Below the pieces are notes generated by a model that worked only from the letters and a program-made list of their open reading frames with translations, had not been told where the DNA came from and did not search any database. This document shows positions 25,034 to 33,270 of a DNA stretch of 59,409 nt, piece by piece. A program made the translations under genes and the position numbers. Location of the stretch: NCBI GenBank assembly GCA_036823295.1, contig DAISGD010000016.1:1-59409 (forward strand), in the 5' to 3' direction. The DNA comes from UBA4742 sp002403895. Its GTDB lineage: Bacteria > Actinomycetota > Acidimicrobiia > Acidimicrobiales > Acidimicrobilacustridaceae. Positions within the stretch are counted from its first letter, which is position 1, and each line of letters begins with the position of its first letter.

Positions 25034-27042
25034 GGGCGGAAGGCCCGGCTGCGGGACACCTCGTCGAGGTCGCCGTCCACCATCATGTGCACCAGTTCGG
25101 AGAACGAAGTCTTGGGTTTCCAGCCGAGCTCGGTGCGGGCGTTGGTGGCATCGCCCACGAGCAGGTCCACCTCGGCGGGCCGGAAGAAGCGCTCGTCCTG
25201 GATGACGAAATCCTGCCAGTCGAGGCCGACGTGGCTGAAGGCCAACTCGCAGAACTCCCGCACCGTGTGGGTCTCGCCGGTGGACACGACATAGTCGGCG
25301 GGCGTGTCGCGCTGCAGCATCATCCACATCGCCTCGACGTAGTCACCGGCAAAACCCCAGTCCCGCTGCGCCTCGAGGTTGCCCAGGCGCAACTCCGAGT
25401 CGAGCCCGAGCTTGATGCGGGCCACCCCGTGGCTCACCTTGCGAGGCAGGAACTCCAACCCGCGGCGTGGGCTGTTGTGGCTCACGACGAAGCCCACGCC
25501 GGCGGCGTATCGCTCGGAATCGGTGGCGAGGTCACACATCCAGCCGGTGTAGTGGTCGGTCGTGACCTTACGGATCTCGTCCTGGGGCTTGCGCAGATGG
25601 GCGCCCCTGCGGCCCTTCGGAAAGCCAGTGCTCAGGTTGATCAGCCAGCTGGTGCCACCGCCGAGGGCGCCGGGCTGTTCGTAGATGCTGGCGCGGCGAT
25701 CGAGGGCGGTGCGGGCCAGCCAGACGAGTCCTGCCGCCAGGGTGGGTGACGTCGTGCGGAAGGACTTGAACCGGTCGGTGCCGTTGCCAGCCTTCAGACC
25801 GTCTCCGGCGTGGTAGCCAGCCAGGAACGACTCCTGGAGCCAGGTGGCCGCGTTGAGGACGCGGACGGGAACCCGCTTCGAGCGGTCCCGGTTGTAGATC
25901 GCGGACCGCAGCATCCGCCCATAGGCGCCGTTGCCTCGCAGCTCGACGCTGGGTGTGCGGGCGGCGCTGAAGGCCGAGGGGCTGCCCTCCGACTTGGTCG
26001 ACCATCCGGCAGCTACACGGGCCCAGCATGCGGCGGCTTCGGCCAGGATCGACTCGTCAGACCCAGTGACGCGGACGTGCCCATCCTCGGAGACGTAGCC
26101 GTCGGCCACCACGATCCCGAGCAGCCAAGCCTCCTCCTCGGTCATCGTGGTCGCCCAGCTGGCATGGGGCTGATCGGACAAGCGCACCCGCTCGCCCGGC
26201 TCGAATGTTCGGGCCGCTTTCTGGTCGATAGGTTCGCCGTCCGCCGCGAACACCACGTGGTCGCGCGTGGAGGTGTGCACGCCCCCTCGGCCGTGGATGG
26301 TGACCGCATCCCCGTCGTACCAATAGGCGGTGCGAGCGGTGCACCGCACCCAAGTGGAACCGTCCCAAACCTCGTAGCCGCCGCCCCCGGACTGATAGCG
26401 CGTGCCCTCAGCCGGGTCGGTGCGATGGGGAACGATGTCGCCGATCGGCACGATGTCAACCAGGCCGTGCCGACGAACCGCCACCGGGGTGTGGGCCGGG
26501 ACACTCTCGTGGTTAAACAAAATGCCTGAAGAGGCATGCAGCTCGTAGCTCTCCCGGTAGTTGACCGTGATCCAGTGGCCGTAGACCTTGGCCACCCCGT
26601 AGGGGCTGCGGGGGTGGAACGGCGTCGACTCTCGCTGGGGGACCTCGACCACCTTGCCGAACATCTCGCTGCTCGACGCCTGGTAGAAGCGGATGTCGGG
26701 GTCGACGATGCGGATGGCGTCGAGTAGGCGGGTCACGCCCAGACCGGTGATCTCCCCGGTGAGGACCGGCTGGCCGAACGAGGTCTGCACGAAGCTCTGG
26801 GCGGCCAGGTTGTAGACCTCATCGGGGCGGTGGAGCCGCAACACCTCGATGAGCGACGCCTCATCGAGCAGGTCGCCCGGCACCAGTTCGAGCGCGTCTT
26901 GGATGTGGGCGATGCGCTCGAATGTGACGGTGCTGCTGCGCCGCACCATGCCGATCACGTCGTAGCCCTTGGCCAGCAGGAGCTCGGCCAGGTAGGAGCC
27001 GTCCTGTCCGGTGATGCCGGTGATGAGCGCTCGTCTGGTCAT
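25030..27042 (-). CDS. gmd: GDP-mannose 4,6-dehydratase precursor containing an intein
   Basis: Converts GDP-D-mannose to GDP-4-keto-6-deoxy-D-mannose. The precursor is 670 residues; removing the 344-residue intein (180-523) leaves 326, normal for Gmd. Motifs are ALITGITGQDGSYLAELL, YNLAAQSFVQTSF, the catalytic QASSSEMFGKV, SPYGVAKVYGHW, and across the intein NHE / SPRRGLEFLPRKV, the conserved NADP-binding loop. It supplies both the fcl and the rmd-like reductases. ATG 27042 is separated by 52 bp from the divergent XRE regulator. The intein blocks a universally conserved loop, so activity requires splicing. Confidence 0.95.
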   Translation of the reverse strand: MTRRALITGITGQDGSYLAELLLAKGYDVIGMVRRSSTVTFERIAHIQDALELVPGDLLDEASLIEVLRLHRPDEVYNLAAQSFVQTSFGQPVLTGEITGLGVTRLLDAIRIVDPDIRFYQASSSEMFGKVVEVPQRESTPFHPRSPYGVAKVYGHWITVNYRESYELHASSGILFNHESVPAHTPVAVRRHGLVDIVPIGDIVPHRTDPAEGTRYQSGGGGYEVWDGSTWVRCTARTAYWYDGDAVTIHGRGGVHTSTRDHVVFAADGEPIDQKAARTFEPGERVRLSDQPHASWATTMTEEEAWLLGIVVADGYVSEDGHVRVTGSDESILAEAAACWARVAAGWSTKSEGSPSAFSAARTPSVELRGNGAYGRMLRSAIYNRDRSKRVPVRVLNAATWLQESFLAGYHAGDGLKAGNGTDRFKSFRTTSPTLAAGLVWLARTALDRRASIYEQPGALGGGTSWLINLSTGFPKGRRGAHLRKPQDEIRKVTTDHYTGWMCDLATDSERYAAGVGFVVSHNSPRRGLEFLPRKVSHGVARIKLGLDSELRLGNLEAQRDWGFAGDYVEAMWMMLQRDTPADYVVSTGETHTVREFCELAFSHVGLDWQDFVIQDERFFRPAEVDLLVGDATNARTELGWKPKTSFSELVHMMVDGDLDEVSRSRAFRP
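25474..26505 (-). mobile_element. Intein in Gmd (344 aa), Ser1 type with LAGLIDADG endonuclease
   Basis: Splicing element between NHE and SPRRG. It begins with Ser (SVPAHTPVAV) rather than the usual Cys, has TSTRDH at intein residues 78-83 (block B), GWMCDLATDSERYAAG at 321-336 (block F) and ends GFVVSHN with Ser as +1 residue. Two LAGLIDADG motifs at 127-136 (WLLGIVVADG) and 227-236 (FLAGYHAGDG) are 90 residues apart with an acidic residue in each, the expected layout for a possibly active homing endonuclease. It shares no obvious sequence with the Ugd intein beyond the block motifs. Confidence 0.93.
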
Positions 27043-27094
27043 GGGTCCCGGTCTACCCTCTGTGGTACGGATCGTCTGCTAAGTGGGTTGGCAC

Positions 27095-27562
27095 ATGCCC
27101 GAAAACCTCGGACGTCGCATCGCGGCCCATCGGGCCAAGCTGGGGCTCACCCAGCAAGAGCTTGCTGACCGGCTGGCCGTGTCGCGGGTGGCCGTCTCGC
27201 ACGTGGAATCGGGGCTGAGTGATCCCGGTGAGCGCACGGTCACGCTGCTTGCCGGCATCTTCAAGGTCGAACCCCACGAGCTGGTCGCCGGGACGGCGTA
27301 CCCTACCGCCAAGGCCGATCGCCTCCCCGTCGTGGCCGCCCGCTACACCGAGGTCGAACTCCAGCTCGAGCTGCTGGACCGGGATCGGACGTGGCTGGAT
27401 CAGGTGCCGCCGGCCGAGGCCGAGCGGGTGCTCGAGCACTGGCGGGTCCGTCTCAGGTTCCTGGCCGCAGAGAGCCATGACGCTGGGGAGCTCGAGCTCG
27501 TGAACGAGGCTCGCCGCCAGATCGGCGACTGGCTCAGCGATCAGCGCCGCCGGCAGGACTGA
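27095..27562 (+). CDS. XRE-family helix-turn-helix regulator
   Basis: 155 residues. The N-terminal HTH covers roughly residues 5-62: GRRIAAHRAKLGLTQQELADRL then VSRVAVSHVESGLSDPG, a textbook XRE domain. The C-terminal half is a charged, probably helical region (LLDRDRTWLDQVPPAEAERV) with no recognised domain. Divergent from gmd, so it may control the gmd-cofD-cofE unit. ATG 27095 is preferred; a GTG at 27083 would add four residues. Confidence 0.85.
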   Translation: MPENLGRRIAAHRAKLGLTQQELADRLAVSRVAVSHVESGLSDPGERTVTLLAGIFKVEPHELVAGTAYPTAKADRLPVVAARYTEVELQLELLDRDRTWLDQVPPAEAERVLEHWRVRLRFLAAESHDAGELELVNEARRQIGDWLSDQRRRQD

Positions 27563-27574
27563 CGGCACGACGGG

Positions 27575-28489
27575 TCAGACCCCGACGCGTTCGCGCCATT
27601 CGTTCAGCAGGTCCGCCAGTGTCTGTTCGATGGGGATCTCGGGCTCCCAACCCGTGGCTTTGGTCAGCTTGGTGGCGTCGCCGCGCAGGACCGGCACGTC
27701 CACCGTGCGTTGCCGGGTCGGATCCTCCTCGAGGCGCATCGGGTGGCGGGCTGCGGCCACCAGCCGGTGGGCCAGGTCGCTGATGGCCAGATCCACCCCC
27801 GAGCAGACGTTGTAGGCCTCACCGGCCTCGCCGTGCTCGATCAGGAGCCTGTAGGCCCGCACCACATCGCGCACGTCGGTGAAATCGCGCCGGGGGGACA
27901 GGTTCCCGACCGGTATGACCTCGGTCCCGTCGAGCTCGTTGAGGGCGACGCGCTCGGCGATGGCGGCCGCCACGAAGCGGTTCGTCTGGCCCGGACCGAG
28001 ATGATTGAAGGCCCGCACCCGCAAGACATCCAACCCGTAGCCCAGCCAGGCTTGGAGCCCGACGAAATCGGCCGCTACCTTGCTCGCCGCGTAGGGCGTG
28101 ACGGGGCGCATCGGGGTGTCCTCGGTGAGCGGGAGCTCGCCCAGGCTGACCCGGCCGTAAACGTCGGCGCTGCTGATTGAAAGGACCCGCGGCCGCCCCG
28201 TTGAGCCCGTGGTCGCCAAACAGGCCTGGACCAGGTTCAAGGTGCCGACGGCGTTGGATTCGAACGTGGCCAGGGGCTCGTCCCAGGAGGCGCCCACGTC
28301 GCTCCACCCCGCCAGGTGGTAGACGGCGTCGGGCCCCAGACCGACGACGAAGGCAGTCAGTGCTTCGGGGTCGAGCAGATCGGGCCCGTTGTGACGATCT
28401 ACCCCGATGACCTCATCGCCCGAGGCTTCGAGGTGCGCGCTGAGATGACCGCCGACGAAGCCTGCCGCCCCGGTCACCAGTGCTTTCAT
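27575..28489 (-). CDS. rmd: NAD(P)-dependent reductase, GDP-6-deoxy-D-mannose (GDP-rhamnose) synthase-like
   Basis: Extended SDR of 304 residues: ALVTGAAGFVGGHLSAHL, YHLAGWSDVGASW, SISSADVYG, the Tyr/Lys pair in TPYAASKVAADFVG, RAFNHLGPGQTNRFVAAAI and VGNLSPRRDFTDVRDVVRAY, the last two being characteristic of RMD. It would reduce the Gmd product to GDP-D-rhamnose. ATG 28489 is chosen from the Rossmann motif; the longer frame up to 29266 overlaps the GT4 gene in another frame and is a shadow. TDP-4-keto-rhamnose reductase is less likely. Confidence 0.82.
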   Translation of the reverse strand: MKALVTGAAGFVGGHLSAHLEASGDEVIGVDRHNGPDLLDPEALTAFVVGLGPDAVYHLAGWSDVGASWDEPLATFESNAVGTLNLVQACLATTGSTGRPRVLSISSADVYGRVSLGELPLTEDTPMRPVTPYAASKVAADFVGLQAWLGYGLDVLRVRAFNHLGPGQTNRFVAAAIAERVALNELDGTEVIPVGNLSPRRDFTDVRDVVRAYRLLIEHGEAGEAYNVCSGVDLAISDLAHRLVAAARHPMRLEEDPTRQRTVDVPVLRGDATKLTKATGWEPEIPIEQTLADLLNEWRERVGV

Positions 28490-28553
28490 CAGCCGAAGGC
28501 CACTCCTGTACGCCGACCGGGACGGGGGGAGTGTAGGCCGCGGGCGCTGGCGC

Positions 28554-29681
28554 TCAAGAACCGGAGGCGGCCAACTCGGCGTAGAGCGAGCTGAGGCGCT
28601 CCGTCGTTGTGTCCCACGAGTAGTGATCGGCCTGTCGGCGGCCCCGAGCGACCAGGGTCGCGGTGTACTCCTCGTCGTCGAGCACCTGTCCCAAGGCGGC
28701 GGCCAGTGCCTCGGCGTCCTGTGGCGCCACGAAGACGGCGGCGTCGCCCAACACCTCGGGGAGTGCGCCGACCCGGGTGGCCACCACGGGCGTGCCCTTG
28801 GCCATGGCTTCGAGCGGTGGCAGGCCGAATCCTTCGTAGCGGGACGGGAACGCGTACACGGAGGCCTCCCGCAGGAGCGCCTCGCGCCGGTGGTCGTCGA
28901 CCCAGCCGGTACGCACGATCCGTGACCGGTGGTGACTGGCGGACACGGCCTCGGTAAGGGCGGCGGCACCCCATCCGTCGGGTCCGGCGATGACGAGGCG
29001 GAGCTCGGGATCGTGCTCCGCCCGCAGGTCGAACGCCCGGACCAGCAGGGGCAGGTCCTTGCGGGGCTCGACCGTGCCCAGGGCCAGGACGAACCGGCCG
29101 CCAGGAGCCAATCCGGTGGGAGTGGTCGGATCAGCTCGGCCGTCAACGTGCGGGTCCGGGGCCACCACCCCGTTGGGGATGACCACCACCCGCTCGGGTT
29201 CGATGGCGAAGGTAGCCACGACCTCGTCCGCCACGAACTGGGACACCGTGTGGACCGTCGCCCCACGGCGGATAGCCCGGCGGATCAACCCGGGGTACTC
29301 GAGGGTGTCGCGGGTGCACAGTTCGGGGAAGCGCACGCACGCGAGATCGTGGACCGTGACGACGGCGGCCGCACGACGGCTCGGCGGAACCACGAAATTC
29401 GGTCCGTGGACCACATCGACCGCGCCGGTCCACCACTCGATCGGGGGCAGGTCGGTGCGAGACCAGCCGAGACGCAGCGGCCGGGCAGCCATGGGGCGCC
29501 GGGCGAGGCCGACGCCGGGGGGCAGCTCGCTGGCCAGCCCGGTTCGACCGCGCCAGGTCACCCCGTAGGCGACCACGTCGAGGCCGGGACGCTCAGCCAG
29601 GCGGGCCAGGACCTCGGCGGTGAACACGCCGACGCCGGTGCGAGGCCCGAGCAGGGCGGTGGCGTCGTAGGCGAGTCGCAT
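28554..29681 (-). CDS. Glycosyltransferase family 4 (fourth in the locus)
   Basis: 375 residues, GT-B: starts RLAYDATALLGPRTGVGVFT, has VVTVHDLACVRFPELCTR, FVLALGTVEPRKDLPLLVRAF, and the donor-binding PSRYEGFGLPPLEAMAKGTP. It resembles mannosyl/rhamnosyltransferases of the WbpY/WbdA type in general pattern, but substrate is unknown. On the same strand as the rmd-like gene 64 bp downstream. Confidence 0.86.
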   Translation of the reverse strand: MRLAYDATALLGPRTGVGVFTAEVLARLAERPGLDVVAYGVTWRGRTGLASELPPGVGLARRPMAARPLRLGWSRTDLPPIEWWTGAVDVVHGPNFVVPPSRRAAAVVTVHDLACVRFPELCTRDTLEYPGLIRRAIRRGATVHTVSQFVADEVVATFAIEPERVVVIPNGVVAPDPHVDGRADPTTPTGLAPGGRFVLALGTVEPRKDLPLLVRAFDLRAEHDPELRLVIAGPDGWGAAALTEAVSASHHRSRIVRTGWVDDHRREALLREASVYAFPSRYEGFGLPPLEAMAKGTPVVATRVGALPEVLGDAAVFVAPQDAEALAAALGQVLDDEEYTATLVARGRRQADHYSWDTTTERLSSLYAELAASGS

Positions 29682-29689
29682 TCCCGAGG

Positions 29690-29695
29690 AGCGTA
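29690..29695 (-). promoter_or_regulatory. -10 box of the fourth GT4 gene (TACGCT, minus strand)
   Basis: TACGCT followed by 8 nt and the ATG at 29681. Confidence 0.5.
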
Positions 29696-29699
29696 GTGA

Positions 29700-29897
29700 T
29701 CAGCGACCGTCGGGCTCGTCGGTGGCGTTGATGTGACCAGTGACCACCCGCAGGTGACGACCGACCGCGTCGACCTGAGGTTTCAGGCTGGCCTCCACCT
29801 CGCGCCGCCGAACCTGGGCTTTTTGGAAGGCGAGGACGCCGAATCCGATGCTGGCGTAGAACGTGTTTCGCAGCACCCGGTTGGCTTCCGTGGTCAT
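29700..29897 (-). CDS. Small conserved-looking protein of unknown function
   Basis: 65 residues, basic and amphipathic, with a short hydrophobic stretch FYASIGFGVLAF followed by QKAQVRRREVE and a probable helix. Similar small proteins with a GFGVLAFQ-x-AQVRRRE pattern occur in actinobacteria as far as I recall. Codon choice is GC3-rich like its neighbours. No recognisable ribosome-binding site precedes it. Confidence 0.55.
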   Translation of the reverse strand: MTTEANRVLRNTFYASIGFGVLAFQKAQVRRREVEASLKPQVDAVGRHLRVVTGHINATDEPDGR

Positions 29898-30007
29898 GGA
29901 CGGATCGTGACAGAGCGGCTACGAGGCGGCAAGCCGGGCCGCCGCGGGGCTGTCGTGGACCCTGCGGGAGGCTCGCCGGGGTGATCCGCGACGTCGAGCC
30001 AGGCGAC

Positions 30008-30013
30008 TACCCT
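30008..30013 (+). promoter_or_regulatory. -10 box (TACCCT) of the GT2/membrane gene
   Basis: TACCCT followed by 9 nt and GTG 30023; this spacing is why 30023 is preferred over the in-frame GTG at 29981. Confidence 0.45.
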
Positions 30014-30022
30014 GCGGCGGTC

Positions 30023-30784
30023 GTGAATTTGCCGGACCAAACCCCACCCCCGCCTGACCCGCAAGCCGAATCGGCCGCCCCGGAGCCAGAGCCAGAACCG
30101 GTCACGATCGAGCTTGAGGCGGCCATCCCTCCGGTGGTGGTGGTCATGGTGACCTACAACCCCGGCCCGTGGCTCGAAGAGGCCCTGGCCAGCGTGTCGG
30201 CCCAGGGGTATGCCAACGCCTCGCTGCTGGTCATCGATTCAGGCAGCGACGAGGACCTGGAGATACGGATCGCCGCCGTCGCGCCCGATGCCCACCTGCG
30301 TCGCCTGCCAGACAACGTGGGGTTCGGCCCGGCGGCCAATGATGTGTTGCGAGCGGTCGAGGGCGCCGCGTTCTACCTGTTCTGCCATGACGACGTCCGA
30401 CTCGACCCCGACGTGATCCAGGTGATGGTGGAGGAGGCCTACCGCTCCAACGCTGGCATCGTCGGGGGCAAGGTCGTCCAGTGGGACCAGCCGGACCGCA
30501 TCCTGCAGGTGGGCATGGGGGCGGACAAGACGGGGGCGCCGGCGCCGATCGTCGAGCGCGGCGAACTGGATCAGGAACAGCACGACGCCGTGCGTGACGT
30601 GTTCTACGTGCCCGGCGCCGCCACGCTCGTGCGGACCGATCTATTCGAAGCGCTCGGCGGCTTCGACCCCGGGATCGAACTCCTCGGGGAGGACCTCGAC
30701 CTGTCATGGCGGGCTCACGTCGTGGGGGCGAGGGTCCTGGTAGCTCCGGGGGCGCGGATCGCGCACCTCGAAGCCCTCGGCGAG
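30023..30784 (+). CDS. Glycosyltransferase family 2 domain (N-terminal part of a large gene broken by an assembly gap)
   Basis: GT-A glycosyltransferase: after a Pro/Glu-rich leader the domain shows VVVVMVTYNPGPWLEEALAS, VIDSGSDEDL, the LPDNVGFGPAANDVL stretch, the metal-binding YLFCHDDVRLDPD, and FEALGGFDPGIELLGEDLDL with the catalytic ED. The frame runs into ten Ns after the codons for HLEALGE. The sequence after the gap continues with the RHRLRTS segment expected next in this family, so both pieces are taken as one gene. Such GT2-membrane proteins precede DUF5719 genes in other actinobacteria. Confidence 0.88.
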
Positions 30785-30794
30785 NNNNNNNNNN
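30785..30794. other. Assembly gap (10 N) inside the GT2/membrane gene
   Basis: Ten Ns, presumably a placeholder of arbitrary length. The reading frames before (phase of 30023) and after (phase of 30796) do not match across 10 bases, so the true gap length is not 10 if the gene is intact. Confidence 0.95.
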
Positions 30795-30795
30795 C

Positions 30796-33270
30796 CGCCT
30801 GCAGATGCGCCACCGCTTGCGCACCAGCCGTATCTGTTACACGTTCGGCTCGCGGCTGCGGGTGCTGCCCCTGGCCTTCGCGGTGGCCGTGATCGAGGCG
30901 GTCCACAGCGTGGTGGTGGGTCGGTTCCGCCAGGCGTCCGACGTCTTGAGTGCGTGGTGGTGGAACGTCCTCCGCCACGGCGAGATCCGGTCCCGACGCA
31001 GGGAGCTCAAGGCGGAGCGGGCCGTCCCTGATCGCGAGATCCGACCACTTCAGGTGCGGGGGAGCGCCCGGCTCTCGGGGTTCCTGCGCGGTCAGTTGGG
31101 CTCCGGCGATGATCGCATCGGCTCAGTGGCCGGTGCGGGGCGCGAGCTGGTCACGAACCTCCGCTCGACCAACGCCCGATCCTCGGTCATGGCCTGGTTG
31201 GCCGTGCTCGTGCTGCTGGTGCTCGGGAGCCGCCAGCTCTTGACCGACGGCATCCCGGCCGTGGGGCAGTTTGCCCCCTTCCCTGCCCATCCCTCCGTGC
31301 TCGTGCACCAGTGGCTGAGTGGGTTCCGCGACGTGGGCCTCGGATCCGAGACGCCGGCCCCCAGCTTGCAGGAGGCGCTGGGTGCCCTCGGCTACCTGTT
31401 CTTCGGTGCCATGGGGCTCCTGCGCACGGTCGTTGTGTTGGGCGCCCTGCCATTGGGTGCGCTCGGGATGTGGCGCCTGGCCCGCCCCATCGGGTCTCGT
31501 CGGGCCCGGATCGTGGCCCTCGTGGTGTACACGTGCATCCCGGTGGGCTTCAACGCCGTCGCCGAAGGTCGCTGGACGGGCCTGGTGATCTACGGGTTCG
31601 CGCCGTGGATGGTGAACCAGCTGGCCAAAGGATCCCGTTTGGCACCGTTCGGGCCGATTGGGGACCCGCCCGGGCCGGGGGCTGCTGACCGGCCCGTCAC
31701 CCAGCGGGTGCTGCTCTTGGGGCTCGTCACCGCCTTGGCCGCGCTGGTGACCCCGGTGGCGATCGTCATGGTGCCGGTCATGGCCCTGATGCTGGTGGTC
31801 GGGGGGCTGGTGGTGGGTGAGGTCCGCGGCGCCGGGCGGATGCTCGGCATCGGCGTCGCCGGTGCCGCCACCGCCCTCGTGCTCCAGCTGCCGTGGAGCA
31901 TCAGCCTGGTGACCGGTGGCTGGCAGGCCCTGGTGGGGGTCACGTCGCTCGGCGGCCGCGCGCTCACCACCGGGGCGATCGTGCGGTTCGAGACCGGTCC
32001 GTTCGGCGCGGCCCCCCTGGGGTGGCTGCTGCTTCCCGCCGGCCTCCTTGCCCCGCTCATCGGCCGCCGGTGGCGGTTGGGGTGGGCGGCCCGCTGCTGG
32101 GCACTGGTGGTGGCCGGCTTCGCCGCCACCCTGGTGATGGCCGGTGGCTCGTACCCTGGTTGGTACCCGGCGCCCGAGGTGCTCCTGGCCCCCGCCGCGG
32201 TCGGCCTCGCCCTGGCCGCCGGGCTGGGCATGACGGCATTCGAGGTGGATCTCCCCGACTACCGCTTCGGCTGGCGGCAGGTGGCATCGGTGCTGGCCGC
32301 CCTGACGCTGGCGGCGGGAGTGCTCCCGGCGCTGGCCGCGGCGTCGTCCGGCCGATGGGGACTCCCGGAGAGTGACTTCGCCCGCCCGCTGCGAAACCTG
32401 GAGACCAAGCACGGGGACGGCCAGACGTTCCGCGTGCTTTGGCTGGGTGATGCCAACCTCCTGCCCGTCGCGGGCTGGGCGCTCGATGCTCCGCCGGTGA
32501 GCAACCTGGGTCAGGGGTCGGTCCTGGCGTACGCCACCTCCGAGGACGGCATGGGTGACGTCACCGGCACGCCGGCGGGGACCGACGCCGGAGCGACCGC
32601 GCAGGTAGCCGACGTGATGCGCATCGCGGCCGCGGGCGGCACGTCCCGCCTTGGTGCCCTCCTGGCCCCCATGGGCATCCGCTACCTGGTCGTGCCGCTC
32701 GGCAACGCGCCCCGCCCTTTCGGCACCGGGTCGGTGGTCGAGCCCACGGCGCTCCTCACCGTGCTCGATGCCCAGCTCGATCTGTCGAACGTGGAGGTGG
32801 CACGGGGCGTCGTCGTCTACCGCAATGCAGCCTTCGGGCCGGAGCGGGCCGAGCTGGCAGCGGGGACGACCTTCCCCAGCGGGGGCCCCGGGTTGGCCGA
32901 GCGGGTCGTGCCCGGCCTCACCGGCGCTCCCACCGCCTTGCCCGACCAGCGCGGCTACCAGTCGTTCGCCGGTTCGGTGGCCGAACCGGCCACGGTGTAC
33001 CTCGGGGTGGCGTCATCGTCGCGCTGGCAACTGCACGTCGATGGGCAACTGGCCACTCGGCAGGACGTGTTGGGCTGGGCCAACGCGTTCACCGTCGACG
33101 CCGGCCAGGACGCCACCCTCGTGTACCGGACCGCATGGTGGCGCCTGCCCGTCCTGGCCGGCCAGACGTTGTTGTGGGCGCTCGTGCTCGTGTATCTGTT
33201 CCGGACCCGGGTGCGCATCGAAGAGGCGCTTGACCTCGACGAGTTGAGTGGCGAAGGAGCGATGGCGTGA
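30796..33270 (+). CDS. C-terminal membrane part of the GT2 protein (after the gap)
   Basis: 824 residues. It opens with RLQMRHRLRTSRICYTFGSR, the usual end of the GT2 module, then a juxtamembrane region and many hydrophobic helices (for example MAWLAVLVLLVLGSRQLL and several between 31400 and 32350) followed by an extracytoplasmic domain and a last helix near LLWALVLVYLFRT. Membrane topology suggests it both transfers a sugar and handles or exports a lipid-linked glycan; that is inference. The stop overlaps the DUF5719 start (GTGA). Confidence 0.85.
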   Translation, partial: RLQMRHRLRTSRICYTFGSRLRVLPLAFAVAVIEAVHSVVVGRFRQASDVLSAWWWNVLRHGEIRSRRRELKAERAVPDREIRPLQVRGSARLSGFLRGQLGSGDDRIGSVAGAGRELVTNLRSTNARSSVMAWLAVLVLLVLGSRQLLTDGIPAVGQFAPFPAHPSVLVHQWLSGFRDVGLGSETPAPSLQEALGALGYLFFGAMGLLRTVVVLGALPLGALGMWRLARPIGSRRARIVALVVYTCIPVGFNAVAEGRWTGLVIYGFAPWMVNQLAKGSRLAPFGPIGDPPGPGAADRPVTQRVLLLGLVTALAALVTPVAIVMVPVMALMLVVGGLVVGEVRGAGRMLGIGVAGAATALVLQLPWSISLVTGGWQALVGVTSLGGRALTTGAIVRFETGPFGAAPLGWLLLPAGLLAPLIGRRWRLGWAARCWALVVAGFAATLVMAGGSYPGWYPAPEVLLAPAAVGLALAAGLGMTAFEVDLPDYRFGWRQVASVLAALTLAAGVLPALAAASSGRWGLPESDFARPLRNLETKHGDGQTFRVLWLGDANLLPVAGWALDAPPVSNLGQGSVLAYATSEDGMGDVTGTPAGTDAGATAQVADVMRIAAAGGTSRLGALLAPMGIRYLVVPLGNAPRPFGTGSVVEPTALLTVLDAQLDLSNVEVARGVVVYRNAAFGPERAELAAGTTFPSGGPGLAERVVPGLTGAPTALPDQRGYQSFAGSVAEPATVYLGVASSSRWQLHVDGQLATRQDVLGWANAFTVDAGQDATLVYRTAWWRLPVLAGQTLLWALVLVYLFRTRVRIEEALDLDELSGEGAMA

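Noticed and set aside
28490..29266. N-terminal extension of the rmd-like gene
   Set aside because: The extension overlaps the fourth GT4 gene in another frame and is Arg/Pro-rich shadow sequence; the Rossmann motif begins right after ATG 28489.
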